Source: Deinandra increscens subsp. villosa
Lineage: Eukaryota > Streptophyta > Magnoliopsida > Asterales > Asteraceae
Direction: 5' to 3'
Assembly: GCA_039602395.1 (NCBI GenBank)
Contig: JBCNJP010000006.1
Location: 63,521,775-63,585,774 of the forward strand
DNA length: 64,000 nucleotides
Shown here piece by piece: positions 49,101-59,012 of this stretch. Both the position numbers and the translations under genes were made by a program. Position 1 is the first letter of the stretch. Each line of letters opens with the position of its first letter. Below the pieces are notes generated by a model. The model did no database searches and was not told the DNA's origin. It saw only the letters and a list, made by a program, of their open reading frames with translations.

Positions 49101-49624
49101 TTGCTATTAAAACTTGCCTGGTAACTCCAAGACCAACATTATGAGGAAAGATTGTAGCTTTGTAAACACTATTATGACCATGGATAGCATCAATCCCATA
49201 GATCATGGGTATCCCCAATCGGGTCGATAACGCGCCCTTTTGGAAATCATTCACCATGTCTATCCACGTAAACGGGGAAGCTTGTTTCGCTGGAACACTC
49301 CCTCCGCCGCTTAAAACGCTCCCTGCAAATTAACATGCACAAGTTCGAAAACATCCGAATCAACACGAAAAAGACACGAAAGTGTACCATGAATACGAGA
49401 GTTTGATCGAATAGTGTACCGATCATGTAGTTCTTGATGACCTCATTGGATGCAACTGATCTATCAATTTGGGTCATTTGGCCAATCTTTTCTTCTAATG
49501 TCATTCTATTTATTAAATCTTTGATCCTGTCACCAATTGGTTGTTTTGGATCTTTGTATGTGAGGTATTTTGCTTTAGCACTGCAACATAATACTATAAT
49601 CAAGAAAACTGAAAATTTCACCAT
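39875..49624 (-). CDS. GH3 beta-glucosidase / beta-D-glucan exohydrolase-like, 622 aa
   Basis: Nine exons, minus strand: 49420-49624, 49118-49322, 42308-42398, 42077-42222, 41613-41856, 41398-41502, 41146-41328, 40882-41083, 39875-40362. Frame is kept throughout and the length fits plant GH3 exohydrolases. The start MVKFSVFLIIVLCC is a secretion signal; an upstream in-frame ATG at 49648 is possible. The catalytic nucleophile block GFVISDWQGIDKIT, the HANYTYS block and the C-terminal domain with VVVGELPYAET, GRPVVVQPY and GTEGQGVTDVLFGDYG are all visible. Likely a secreted cell-wall enzyme acting on beta-glucans or glucosides. Intron 2 (42399-49117) starts with GC in a strong context (CCAG|GCAAGT) and ends TAG; it is 6.7 kb and full of MITEs. 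The gene is tail to tail with USP. Confidence 0.88.
43555..43733. mobile_element. MITE of the GGTTTAAATGAGAAC family, copy 2
   Basis: Duplicate of 36480-36659, with different flanking TA-tract lengths. Lies in GH3 intron 2. Confidence 0.75.
43774..43964. mobile_element. MITE of the GTTCATTGTAGACAC family, copy 3
   Basis: Duplicate of 36700-36890, again followed by a truncated left end and TA tract (43972-44056). Lies in GH3 intron 2. Confidence 0.8.
44299..44531. mobile_element. MITE of the GTTCATTGTAGACAC family, copy 4
   Basis: An independent copy outside the duplication. Left GTGAAAAGTTCATTGTAGAC, right GTCTACAATGAACCTCACCC, with a longer TTTCACATGTGAAA centre. Flanked by (CT)n(TA)n on the left and (TA)n on the right. 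Confidence 0.8.
44577..44936. repeat. Two direct copies of a partial MITE-like sequence
   Basis: The phrase near 44577 (TTCACATGTGAAGAGTACTA) recurs diverged near 44803 (TTCATATGTGGAGAGTGCTA), each followed by AT-rich sequence and a GGTTTTTA...ATT(C/G)GTTCC box. CTTCTATATAACACCCA is also directly repeated at about 44716 and 44738. Boundaries unclear. Confidence 0.45.
44937..45344. mobile_element. Foldback MITE flanked by TATATA
   Basis: Left GGGTGGAGTTAGGATAGAAT; the complement of the right end is AAGTATGGAGAAGTTAAAAC. Both continue with (G/A)ATAAAATnTTAG and GCCTTTATAT. The interior has TTTACAATAGTGAGTTT repeated several times. Confidence 0.6.
45381..46122. mobile_element. Foldback MITE, 740 bp, flanked by (TA)n
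   Basis: Left GGGGGAGGTTCATGTAAAAA; the complement of the right end is GGGTAAGGGTATATTAAAAC. Arms share AACCTTTATAA, ATACGTTAATATT versus AATATTAGCGTG, and AAAAATCTTA. The middle contains several near-palindromes around TACTACACATGTGTAGTA. Lies in GH3 intron 2. Confidence 0.65.
46123..46915. other. AT-rich intron sequence
   Basis: Part of GH3 intron 2: a TA microsatellite to about 46180, then AT-rich DNA. A short GC-richer piece near 46520-46720 (GAGGCGTCTCTGAGAAGCCC) has no recognisable function. Confidence 0.4.
46925..47927. mobile_element. Pack-MULE-like element with captured zf-GRF fragment
   Basis: Inverted repeats of about 325 bp, starting GGGAAAATGGAACTAAATAA and ending with its near-complement, flanked by the perfect 9-bp duplication AATAAAAAA (46916-46924 and 47928-47936). 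The interior, read on the plus strand, encodes pieces like RLGADFYGCSLWNPFI (ending about 47373) and, after a short intron-like gap from about 47440, NNGCNFFMWKDEVDKVLGG, the FYGC...GCNFFMWKDE core of a plant GRF-type zinc finger. The MULE structure is directly visible; that the insert was captured from a host gene is inferred. No transposase. Confidence 0.85.
48163..48334. repeat. 86-bp tandem repeat, two units
   Basis: 48163-48248 and 48249-48334 are almost identical, beginning GAGCCTCACAAGAGACCAG and ending ATCGGATCCTATCTATTA. The main difference is CTGGGG versus CTAGGG. GC-rich against the AT-rich intron. Confidence 0.85.
48335..49117. other. AT-rich 5' part of GH3 intron 2
   Basis: No coding or transposon ends recognised. 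The phrase TTTTTACTTTACTTATA with ATCATTAAAATTCGATTA is directly repeated near 48600 and 48680. The ORF reading past 49118 is exon 2 run into the intron. Confidence 0.4.
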
Positions 49625-49649
49625 GTTTTTGACCCAAATTGCATGCAAA

Positions 49650-50639
49650 TGGGAGTATTTTCTTTCTTAAAGAAAGTATTGATTAGGTTAAATAAAGGCA
49701 GACAGTAATTAGGTGAAGATTTAATACAATAATTAAAATTCAAAGAAAGTGTAATCATTGTCTCAAGATTGTGTTTCATTTTTCTTGAAATATTACGTAA
49801 GATTGTCCAGTAAAAATATGTTATTGTGATTATATATCGGATTCCTTATCTAGAAATTCTTACCAAGTTTCTGTTTTTAATATAAAGATAAGTTATGCAC
49901 AAAACTGAATTTGTTTGAAATGTTTTATTCTTATGTTAGAAAAATATGTAAGTTCACAATTAAGTAGTTTGGGGGACAAACATATAGAAGATAAAGATCA
50001 AAATACAGAGTAAAATTTTCATAGGAAAGACTTTCAAGCGATCAAAATTTTTCAATGATTAAAACTAAGGTGGCTTCAAATGATTAAATTTACTAATGGT
50101 CAAAAAAGTTCATTAGTTAACTTTTTTGTTTTAATTCTAGTGCTAAGATTTTCATAAAATTAAACAATTTTTATTTTTTTTATTTTTTTTATTTTTTTGA
50201 ACGGCAACGAATAATGCCGAGCTACCCGGATAACTTCATGGCAAAAGACATCCCATTCACCTGTGATCGCAGATAGTGCTGGTAATCCAAGCCCACAATT
50301 TACTTTACTTATATTTTGAAAATTACTATAGTAATAAAGTTTAACTTACTATGAATACTAACATTGTTATCAATCATGGTTTGTCATGTGGCACGCCATA
50401 ATTATTTCTTTTTTAATTTTGTTAAAGTGTTTTTATTCTTTTTAAATCGTTTTTTTTAATAATTTGCTTCATTTATGGTTCGTTACGTTTCAATTTATGA
50501 TTAATTCGTTCCACTAATGGTTTGTCATATAACAAGTTATGATCAAATCTTTGTCAAGTAGACTTGGAATCGTAGTTTGATAATTGACATGTCTATTGGC
50601 CTTACTTCATGAGGTCGGAATGAGGTATAATTCTATTTT
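49650..50639. other. GH3 upstream region
   Basis: Putative promoter of the GH3 gene (reading right to left from 49650), AT-rich, with no motif I would defend. A GAACGGCAACGAATAATGCC piece near 50198 may be a transposon remnant. Confidence 0.35.
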
Positions 50640-52325
50640 TTTATGGGTCGAATTCTTATATAGGCTGCTAGCAAGATTGTATCTTGGAGATGATCATATC
50701 TAGTCCACCACTGGGATTCAACAAGGGGACGCGACCCATTAGGACCACCTCGTTTCGCTCTTGTTTTGCAACTCCCCCCCCCCCCCCGGCTGGGTGCATC
50801 AGATTAGAGATAATCTGCAAGCTTCTTCATGCTTGGCATTGATGATGATGATGATGATGAAACCATCATTGAAGATTCTGGGAAGGTTGCTAAAATGTTG
50901 GACATCATTAGGGGGGCATGTCCATCATTAGTGTCCTGAACTAAATATTAAGAAAGTTGAGCTATTTTGGCCTTGTTGTAATGGTAGGAAGTCTCGCGAG
51001 GATTATAAGGTTGTTATTGGGGGTGAAGCTTCTTTGTAAAGGGGGGGGGGGGGGGGGGGTAGCAGAGACGTGTGTTTTATTAGTGGCCTAGCAAAGAAGA
51101 GAGCCACTAATGCAGTTGATTTGATGTGCCTTCTTCCAAAGCTAGGCAACCCGCATAGTGAGCTACTCATGCTTCGATCATGTATGGGTATTGTTAAACT
51201 TTTCTTTGGCTTGAGGACCTGCCAACCCGTATACATGGAGGAGGTCGCGTTTTCTTTGACAAAGAATTGCAAGAGGCGATCGAGGATATGGTGGTTGGTG
51301 GAGGCCTTTTCTTTGGATTCCTCCAATGGTGGTCTTTGGGAGGAGGGGGTTGTATTCGACAGTTGAGGCTTCATCTTATGCCTTTGTGGCCTTGAAGGCC
51401 CAATCTTGGATGCTAGAGGATCGTATCTTACGAGACAGTGGCATATGTGGTATTTGGCTTGTCTTCGTGATACAATTTCATGCTTTGACTTCAGTGGTTT
51501 CACTAACAAGGACACCCATGGTACCACACCCCCACCTTAGAGCATGCATTGGCGAGTGTTTGTTTTAGTAAAATCATCGAAGCGCACTTTCACATGACCG
51601 TTGTCGTATAAGCACGACATGCTCAAGATTTTCTTCTTGCCATCTCTATAGACGGGCTAGGCCAACATATATCACTGGTGAAGTATCGTACTATCCTTAA
51701 GTACCTCCTCATGATTCTCATACTTCCGTTTGATGGGATATGCCCTATTTGTCGCACGGCGTGTTTGAATTCTTTTGGGGAGCATGCGATACATTGTAGA
51801 GCTTCCGAGGTTCAAGTAACGACACGATTTGGTTAGAGATCTTATTTTTGACATTTTCAAGCGTGCTAGGATTTCTGCTAAGAAAAAGAAGCATCCCATA
51901 GAATTTCTTAATCAACCCATTGGAAAAGAAGATTCAACACTCAGACTAGCTGATATTTTGGTTCATTTGGATCGGATATGAGAGGAAAATGTGTGTGTAG
52001 ATCTGACAAATGTTTCCCATCTTGTTCGCTTGGGAAGTAATGTTTTCATAGCGGATCAGACTGCTTTAAAAGCTTAGTTTCATAACGACCAAAGAGGAGA
52101 AGGCGTGACTTGACACCCAACACATATTTATATCATTTACATTTTATACATTTGGTTTTGGTTTCATTTCACATGATGACGTGGAACTACTTCGCAGAGT
52201 CCAACAAGTGATGCATAGTAACGTTATAACCCAAGATCTATAAATATAGTATTTAAACGTATTAGTTTTGCTATCAGAAAAGGCTAACTTATGCAAATTG
52301 TTACCCTTCTATTTCCATTGAGCTT
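50640..52325 (+). pseudogene. Decayed LINE-type reverse transcriptase
   Basis: Many stops and frame changes, but plus-strand pieces align in order to a widespread plant LINE-like RT family: GIQQGD near 50728, an acidic DDDDD stretch where the YLDD active site belongs (near 50840), KKVELFWP near 50960, GLAKKRATNAVDLMCLLPKL, ELLMLRSCMGIVKLFFGLRT (51160-51220), YAFVALKAQSW with ILRDSGICG, and VQQVMHSNVITQ near 52200. The catalytic motif is destroyed. Runs of 14 C (50774-50787) and 19 G (51041-51059) interrupt it. Family assignment is from memory of conserved phrases. Confidence 0.7.
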
Positions 52326-53020
52326 TAAGGCATTTAAATACAATTTTAGTACTCTAAAAAATGCTACTAGATAAAAAAAATAATAAGAAACCTAATGTAA
52401 CAACTAAGGGTTAAACATTGATAAAAGTCATGATAAGTAACCTCGCTGAAACTTTGATTCAAATTTAAAGTAAACACACATCAAACTTGAAGAAAAAAAA
52501 AGAATTGTAATTATAGGAGAATTAACTTTAAAAAGCACACATCAAACACTCCAGAAAGTTATGTCTTCACAGTTACTCGTCTAACCGGTTACCTCTCTAA
52601 CCGGTTTCGGTTATTTTTTTAAAACCGGTTCTACAACCGGTTGTGTTGTGCACCTCTACATCGAACTTGAAATTTTTTTATTTTTTTTACAATTATAGGA
52701 GAATTAACTTTAAAAGCACACATCCAAACACACCAGAAAGTTGTTTTTACAGTTGCACACTTGCACATGTGAATTACAAGGCTACATTAATTACTTGTGG
52801 TAGACCTGCATCAACCGAAACTTAAAATGGACTTCACATCATTACTTGAAAAATTACAGCAGCAATTAACTAATAAATGAATCACAAAACTGCCAAAGAA
52901 AACACACTAGAAACATATGCTAGACAAGAGAATATCGGGTATGTCGCACACCAAGCTTCAAAAATATCTAATTGTATGTACCATATGATCAATAAGAATG
53001 CAGCTGTCTATAAACTCTGC
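52326..53020. other. Intergenic with an 80-bp direct repeat
   Basis: A block containing GGAGAATTAACTTTAAAA and AAGCACACATC occurs at about 52485-52560 and 52662-52743. Between them is a cluster of AACCGGTT boxes (52580-52640). No gene; includes the probable 3' UTR of the RRM gene. Confidence 0.5.
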
Positions 53021-56000
53021 TTATGCAGCAATTGGTGAATCCTGCAAAACCAAATTTTATTTGCTAATTCAGTTAGGGGGAAGCCAAAAAGGGGGTTAAT
53101 GATATAAAATGTATATATGGTTGTTTCAGTTATGCACCTAATTACCAAAAAATGCAACTTGATTATTATAAACAAACGAACCAAATGATCTAAGCTTATG
53201 TGTCAAACGTTTCTAAAAATTACTCTATATGTGACACTTATTGTAACACCCAAATTCGGGAAGGCTGGCATGACACTAGTACAAATATATGAGTTAAAAT
53301 TATAATTCCGAAAGAAAGTACTTAGAACTCTACATCTTCTCTCTGTCCCTAACCAGAAAGCGTCGTGCACAAAGAAAAGAAAAGCACGACTTAATGTCTT
53401 CTGAGCCGACAAAAAGAACTAGCATAATAACGAATAAGCACATGTCAGGAAATAATAGAAGAACTAATGCGAAAGGTTTACATGAGAAGATTTAAATTAA
53501 AGATTTTAGGGAAATTTTAGCTTCTCAACATTAAATCTTTGCTAGAAAAATGTATATTTCCATACATGGTTTTTTTATCAAAGGGTATACAACCAAATAT
53601 CCTTTTTTTAACTTTTCTGTAAGCTCTCAAGTTCAATCATAACAAAACGTTTGCAACAATCTTTGAAATTTTAGTTCATTTTCACTGTCCAACCTAATTT
53701 ATGTCAAGAATTAGTATAAACGAAACAAATATATATTTCGGTTCCTTATAAAGTAATTTCTATAGTCGCATGGCCTTGAAGAAAAAGAGTTGAATGGTCG
53801 GGTGGTCTCCTTATACATTATCCATAAAATCTTCTCTGTGAGAGTAAATTGTACATTGGGTTTTGAGTTGGCATATTTTGTTCATTGCACATGCATTTGT
53901 ACTTAAAAGTTAATTCTTTTAGTTGGTTATTTCCTCATTATTAGAGTAAATTGTTTTGAAGAAGTGCAGTTTCATTAGCATCCAAAAAAAAATTAATTTG
54001 CTTCCTTAGAGAAAAATACACACCTTTGCAGTTAAATTTGTGACAGCCATGTTCCACTTTTCTCTAGTTTTTGTTCCTGCAACTTGCCCAGCCTTTGCCA
54101 CTTTACCAAAAGCTCCATTCAGCCAAGCTGTTCCAGCTGTCACATATCTATACACATCCAAATTTCCCATGTTGAAACTTTTATTATGAGCTAAGAAAAT
54201 CAAAAGGGACTACTAAACAGGTAACTTGAAAAGTACAAGAAAGGAAAAAAGACGAGACCTGCTTGATTTGACAGCTGATCCAGTGTTATTTAGTTTCCTC
54301 TCAGCTGCCATTAATGCAGCCATTGTTTTGTCCGAAACTTGAAGCTTTTGATCAACAGATTTGACCTTTTCATTTACAGCTGAGACCCCAACATTAAATT
54401 TCTCTGAAAGCCTTACCCTTTTGTCGGATGCATTGGCTCTTAATTGATGCTTCTCATCAAATGCTTTAGCTTTATTCACGGCATCTTGCCTAATCAATGT
54501 ACCTTTTGCAAGAACGCTTGAAACAACATCTTGTGCTTTACTCATGTACACTCTTGCATTACGAGGAGAAGTATTATTGGCCTGTTTAGCATGTATAATT
54601 AATAAAATTAAAAAAGTAATAAACTATAGATTTTTGACATTAAACTCTAGAACATAAAAGCATTGTAACTTGACATCAGAGAAGACCGTGAGGGTAAGTT
54701 GTTACCTCTACAGGTGAAGAGCTTTCAGGAGACATGCTTACAGCATCATCCACTTCACGAACTTCCTGCAAGAAGTGACGATACAACATAAGTTCTGATA
54801 CATAGAAGAAAAGAGAGTCATAAATCTCATAACAAAACAGAAAGTCATACCCGCAACTCAGGTTTTGGCTCGTAATTTTCAGCTGGAATAATGCTAACAA
54901 TCTGGTCCACTATGGTTGCTCCCTGTAAAGTGTATAAAATTATTCAATATTCATGAAAGGGGATTTTATACATCTATTTAAATAACAGCAATTATAGGCT
55001 TATAGCTACCACTTTATGCTCAAGTTAACCTCTAAAATATATGTCAAAACGTGCTTTCAAGCACACCACTAAATATTGACTAAGTAACCTCCCCCAAGGC
55101 TCCAATACGTTCCTTGCAATTATTATAATTCATTATCCGATATTAAAAAATAATAATAATAATATATAATAATAATAATAGATATCCAGTCACCAATATG
55201 GGTGGGGGAACTAAATAAGTTGTCTTATCTTTTGTAAGCATCTCACAGTAAAGAATGTGGACTCTATCCAGGCAACGCTTAAGAAAAGTAAAACATCATG
55301 CATTAGTGACTGCAATTCGCAAGTCTAATCTTCATAATATTGATGTTCTTGGGGTTGCTTAAAGGTAACAAGTTCTCCTAGCTTGACAGCATAAAGAGCA
55401 ACCTTTTGAATAATAAAGTCAAAAATGTTATTAACCTATTTATAGTTAAAATTAGCCAAATTCCACCCTTACTTTTGGACGAGAAAGAGACAACCGTGTG
55501 ATACATGCTTTAAAAAATATGGAATTCGGACAGCTAAAAATAGACTACATTATTGCAAGTACAACTCATACGAAAACAAATACTGGTCTCTTTCTTCTCC
55601 TTGATGCTCCCCAGTTAGCTGTGATAGATTCAAAACTATAAGGATTGATTCATATTCTAAGTCCAACTTTAACAATATCAGTTTATGTTTGCATTTGTGT
55701 TCGTAGAAATGTCAAATATGTGTGGCCTGAAATCGTTACATATAAACAAAGAAGTCAACCGGTTACTTGAGAAAAAAATAAATAAATGAAGTAATAAAAA
55801 AGAAATGGAAAAAAGGAAAGAATATTATTATAATACAAATAACAGTGTTTGGGTGGCAGAGAAATACCCCATAAAATTCAACTAAAATCCAACTGCATGC
55901 AGTTGGCTAGGCAAGTAAAAACATGAGCAGAGGTATTTCAATTTTAAATTAATAACGATTAACGAGCCAACTAATTAGTGGTAGTAATGGACCCCAAGAT

Positions 56001-57390
56001 GTGCATAAACAATATAATTAATAGTTAGCCAACACTTGTGGGTTCATCCAGTATTAAGACAAACAAAAGGATGCTCAGCAAAAAAGTTAAAAAAAAAACA
56101 GTGCCAGTATTTTTAATTCTTTAGTTGTCATTTTGGACTTGTGCTCATGACTTCCAAAGTAGGACCCAAGAGTCTCCACTGGACCAAGTGGAATGAATAT
56201 GCAGCCACAAATCTGTGGTCGCAGTTTGTTGAATTTATAGTTGGAAATTTCCATTTAACTTTTAAAAATTCCAAATTTCCAAGAAATTGCAATAGATCTT
56301 TTTGTGTATGTTTAAAACCATGTATAAACATGAATTAAACCTGATGAGATGATTTCACAACAATTACTAGAAATATAACGATATACAATATAACAGGAAA
56401 AGAGGTCCAATAAAACCCGTCTATGTTATCATTAAAATGAAATTTACCATAATGACTCTCCATGCAATTACAGTATTTAGAGAATTTCAACCTTAACTAA
56501 TACAAACTAAATAAGGACTCCCATGGCCTCTTTAGCATCGAAAGGGTGATCCGGTAACATCAAAATCTTCAAAGTGCAAAAATCTTATATTGGACTCTCT
56601 TTATTGGAGAAATAAAGGAAATTAGACAAGTGAAACTATTAAGAAAAGGAAGAATTTCATATATGATATATCCCACTAAAAACTTTCTTCTGTTCTATAC
56701 CACTGGAAACCATAAACACACATGCATATGCAAGATACCATCTGGTGGTATGATTATTTAAATCTGAATACAAATTTCTTTCCACCACAAATCCACAATT
56801 ATAGTTATTATTCACTTTTTGGATTGATGTTGATTTTTTTTTTCTATTGATAATGTCAAAAGCAATTACAGGGGTTTTCCAGAAAAATAGATATTTTATT
56901 TCCAATTTCAGTTTAACTTTCTTACACAGGCAGCATACAGATTGGTCTACTTCAACAAAAGAGGGAGAATAAATTACTAAATTACTAAATTGCTAAAATT
57001 GAGGGATTACCGATAGCAATAATGCAATTTCAAGAGCCCTAGGATCTTTAAACGTGACATATGCAGTCTTCTTTCGTTTTGAATCACTGCAACGCCCAAC
57101 AACAATCAAAATCAGGAAAAACTTAAATCAATTGAAAACTTCGAGATGAATATTACGAACCGGCAGATCTCAACGTGCTCGATGTCTCCAGAAAAGGAGA
57201 AAAACTCGTGAATTTCTCTCTCGGTGGCTAGATCTGAAAGCTGCCCTACCTGTACTGTTCTTGTCTGAAACAAATTCGAAACACAAAACGTTTGAATTTC
57301 TAAAATTCGTGAACGAATTGCTCGTAGAAAGTTAGATTCTATATAGATATATGAATCGAAAAGTAGTTAAAAGTGAAAACTCACCTGCAT
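53021..57390 (-). CDS. RRM protein, BPA1-like (ACD11-binding partner type), 261 aa
   Basis: Eight exons, minus strand: 57385-57390, 57161-57264, 57011-57086, 54851-54922, 54706-54765, 54259-54581, 54024-54147, 53021-53041; GT-AG, in frame. The first coding exon holds only ATG CAG. The N-terminal RRM reads TRTVQVGQLSDLATEREIHE, FFSFSGDIEHVEI and AYVTFKDPRALEIALLLSG; the C-terminal half is an Ala/Lys-rich helical region (AQDVVSSVLAKGTLIRQDAV, VSAVNEKVKSVDQKLQVSDK), then TAGTAWLNGAFGKVAKAG and a short end DSPIAA. This layout and length match plant BPA1/BPL proteins, which in Arabidopsis bind ACD11 and affect cell death and immunity. Function here is by homology. Intron 3 (2.1 kb) has no clear insertion. 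Confidence 0.88.
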
Positions 57391-57650
57391 TTTACTTACA
57401 AGCTTATGAAATTTCTTGTGGATGGAGAAAATGTAATTATTAAGGAATTAACGGATGAGCTGTGAGGATGATGATGGTGACGATGAATGCTTTATATTTC
57501 GCCTTTTTCCTCGATATTTAATTTAGGGTTTGAAAACTTTGAAGTCATTCTTGGCTTCTTGCTGATACGTTGCTTTCTCTCTACAAGTTATGTAATCGGC
57601 CCCTCTCCTTTTCCATGTCTTACAATATGCCCCCCTTCATTTCTCAGAAA

Positions 57651-58062
57651 GAGTAAACTTCGATTTTAGTCCCAACGTTTGCACATTTTAACAATTTTAG
57701 TCTCAACTTTTTAAAAATCCCAAATTTAGTGTCTCACATTTCATTGTTTTCTTCAATTTTGATCTCAACGTTAACAGTTGTTTAAAGAGCCGTTAGACTA
57801 CCCTCATGTGGTCCCCATATGAGGTGTATTTTTGTCATTTCCGTTTGTTTTAACTCATACTTTAAAACAAATGGAAATAACAAAAATACCCCTCACGTGG
57901 GGACCATGTGAGGGCAGTCTAACGGCTCTTTAAACGTTTGTTAACGTTGTAACCAAAATTGAAAAGAAAATGAAATGTGACACTCTAAATTGGGATTTTC
58001 GAAAAATTGGGACTAAAATTGTTAAAATGTGCAAACGTTGGGACTAAAAGCGAAGTTTACTC
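57651..58062. mobile_element. Fully palindromic MULE-type MITE, perfect 9-bp TSD
   Basis: 412 bp that folds back along nearly its whole length. Starts GAGTAAACTTCGATTTTAGT and ends with the near-complement, flanked by identical TCTCAGAAA (57642-57650 and 58063-58071). The terminus GAGTAAA(C/T)T matches the MULE in the CDPK intron (13379-14489). Only about 260 bp upstream of the RRM gene start, so it lies in or near its promoter. Confidence 0.85.
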
Positions 58063-59012
58063 TCTCAGAAATCACATTTGATGGTCCTATAAAAGACCCG
58101 TCGGAGAATGGGCCTGATCAGGCTTAGAATGGGCCTGATTATAAGCCTGATCAGGCCTGATGAAGGTCTAGCGAGAATAGATTGATATTTGTCCTCTTCA
58201 AACGCTATTAGGACTTGATAAGAATTGAATTGAGCGGAAAAACTGAATAAACACATCATAATCAAATTAACCGATAAAACAAAACCGGACTCAAAACTGA
58301 TGATCCGTAACATATAATGATAGTATAAGAAAATATATTATTAGTAATCTATTGACATGGGTTTCTCTCTCTACACATTGATGTTCAAGATTGCTTCTTC
58401 ACGTTTCATAATTTTCTTTCAAGTAGTATATAGATTTGTTTTCTACTAGTTTTAGGATTATATACTACTTCTGGATTCATTAAACCTGATGAACTGCTCA
58501 AATATTTAAGCAATTATAAATGCTTTTACAATATAACATTCCTTTAGTTATTACATCACAAAATATGTTTTTTTAAACGGTAAATTTGGATCAATAACGG
58601 GTCACTGACAACACCCTATCATCTTTATTCCCCATAAAACACATAATTAAGCAAAAAATGACAAGCATGGCTGAAAAAGTAACCGATGATAGAAGACACA
58701 TCTCCATGCAAGCTTGGTGTTAGACCTGGAAGAAGAATGTTACTCTAATTATAACATAACCTATGATATGTTTAAAGTTGTATGGTCACCTAACTATTGA
58801 AACTATGTTATATACCACTCAAATATAACCTTATAAGTGTTGAGAAAACGATATTTACTTTTGGCTTTGGTTTCCTTTCCTATAGTGTAATCAAAAAGCT
58901 ATTCAACAATAATAAAGTTTAAGTGAACTTTCATCATTCATTCCCCATGATTTTGTGGAATCTAGTATAAATAAAAACGGATGCATATTTAGGTGGTCAA
59001 AAAAAGATAAAG
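58063..59012. other. Intergenic, SINE 3' fragment
   Basis: No gene. 58570-58605 contains AAACGGTAAATTTGGATCA, the complement of the SINE tail, in minus orientation. 58108-58160 repeats GGCCTGAT(C/T)A four times. Confidence 0.45.

Noticed and set aside
51003..51527. Minus-strand ORF of 174 codons
   Set aside because: The plus strand here shows ordered RT family phrases (LRSCMGI, KLFFGLRT), so the minus ORF is a shadow of the dead retroelement.
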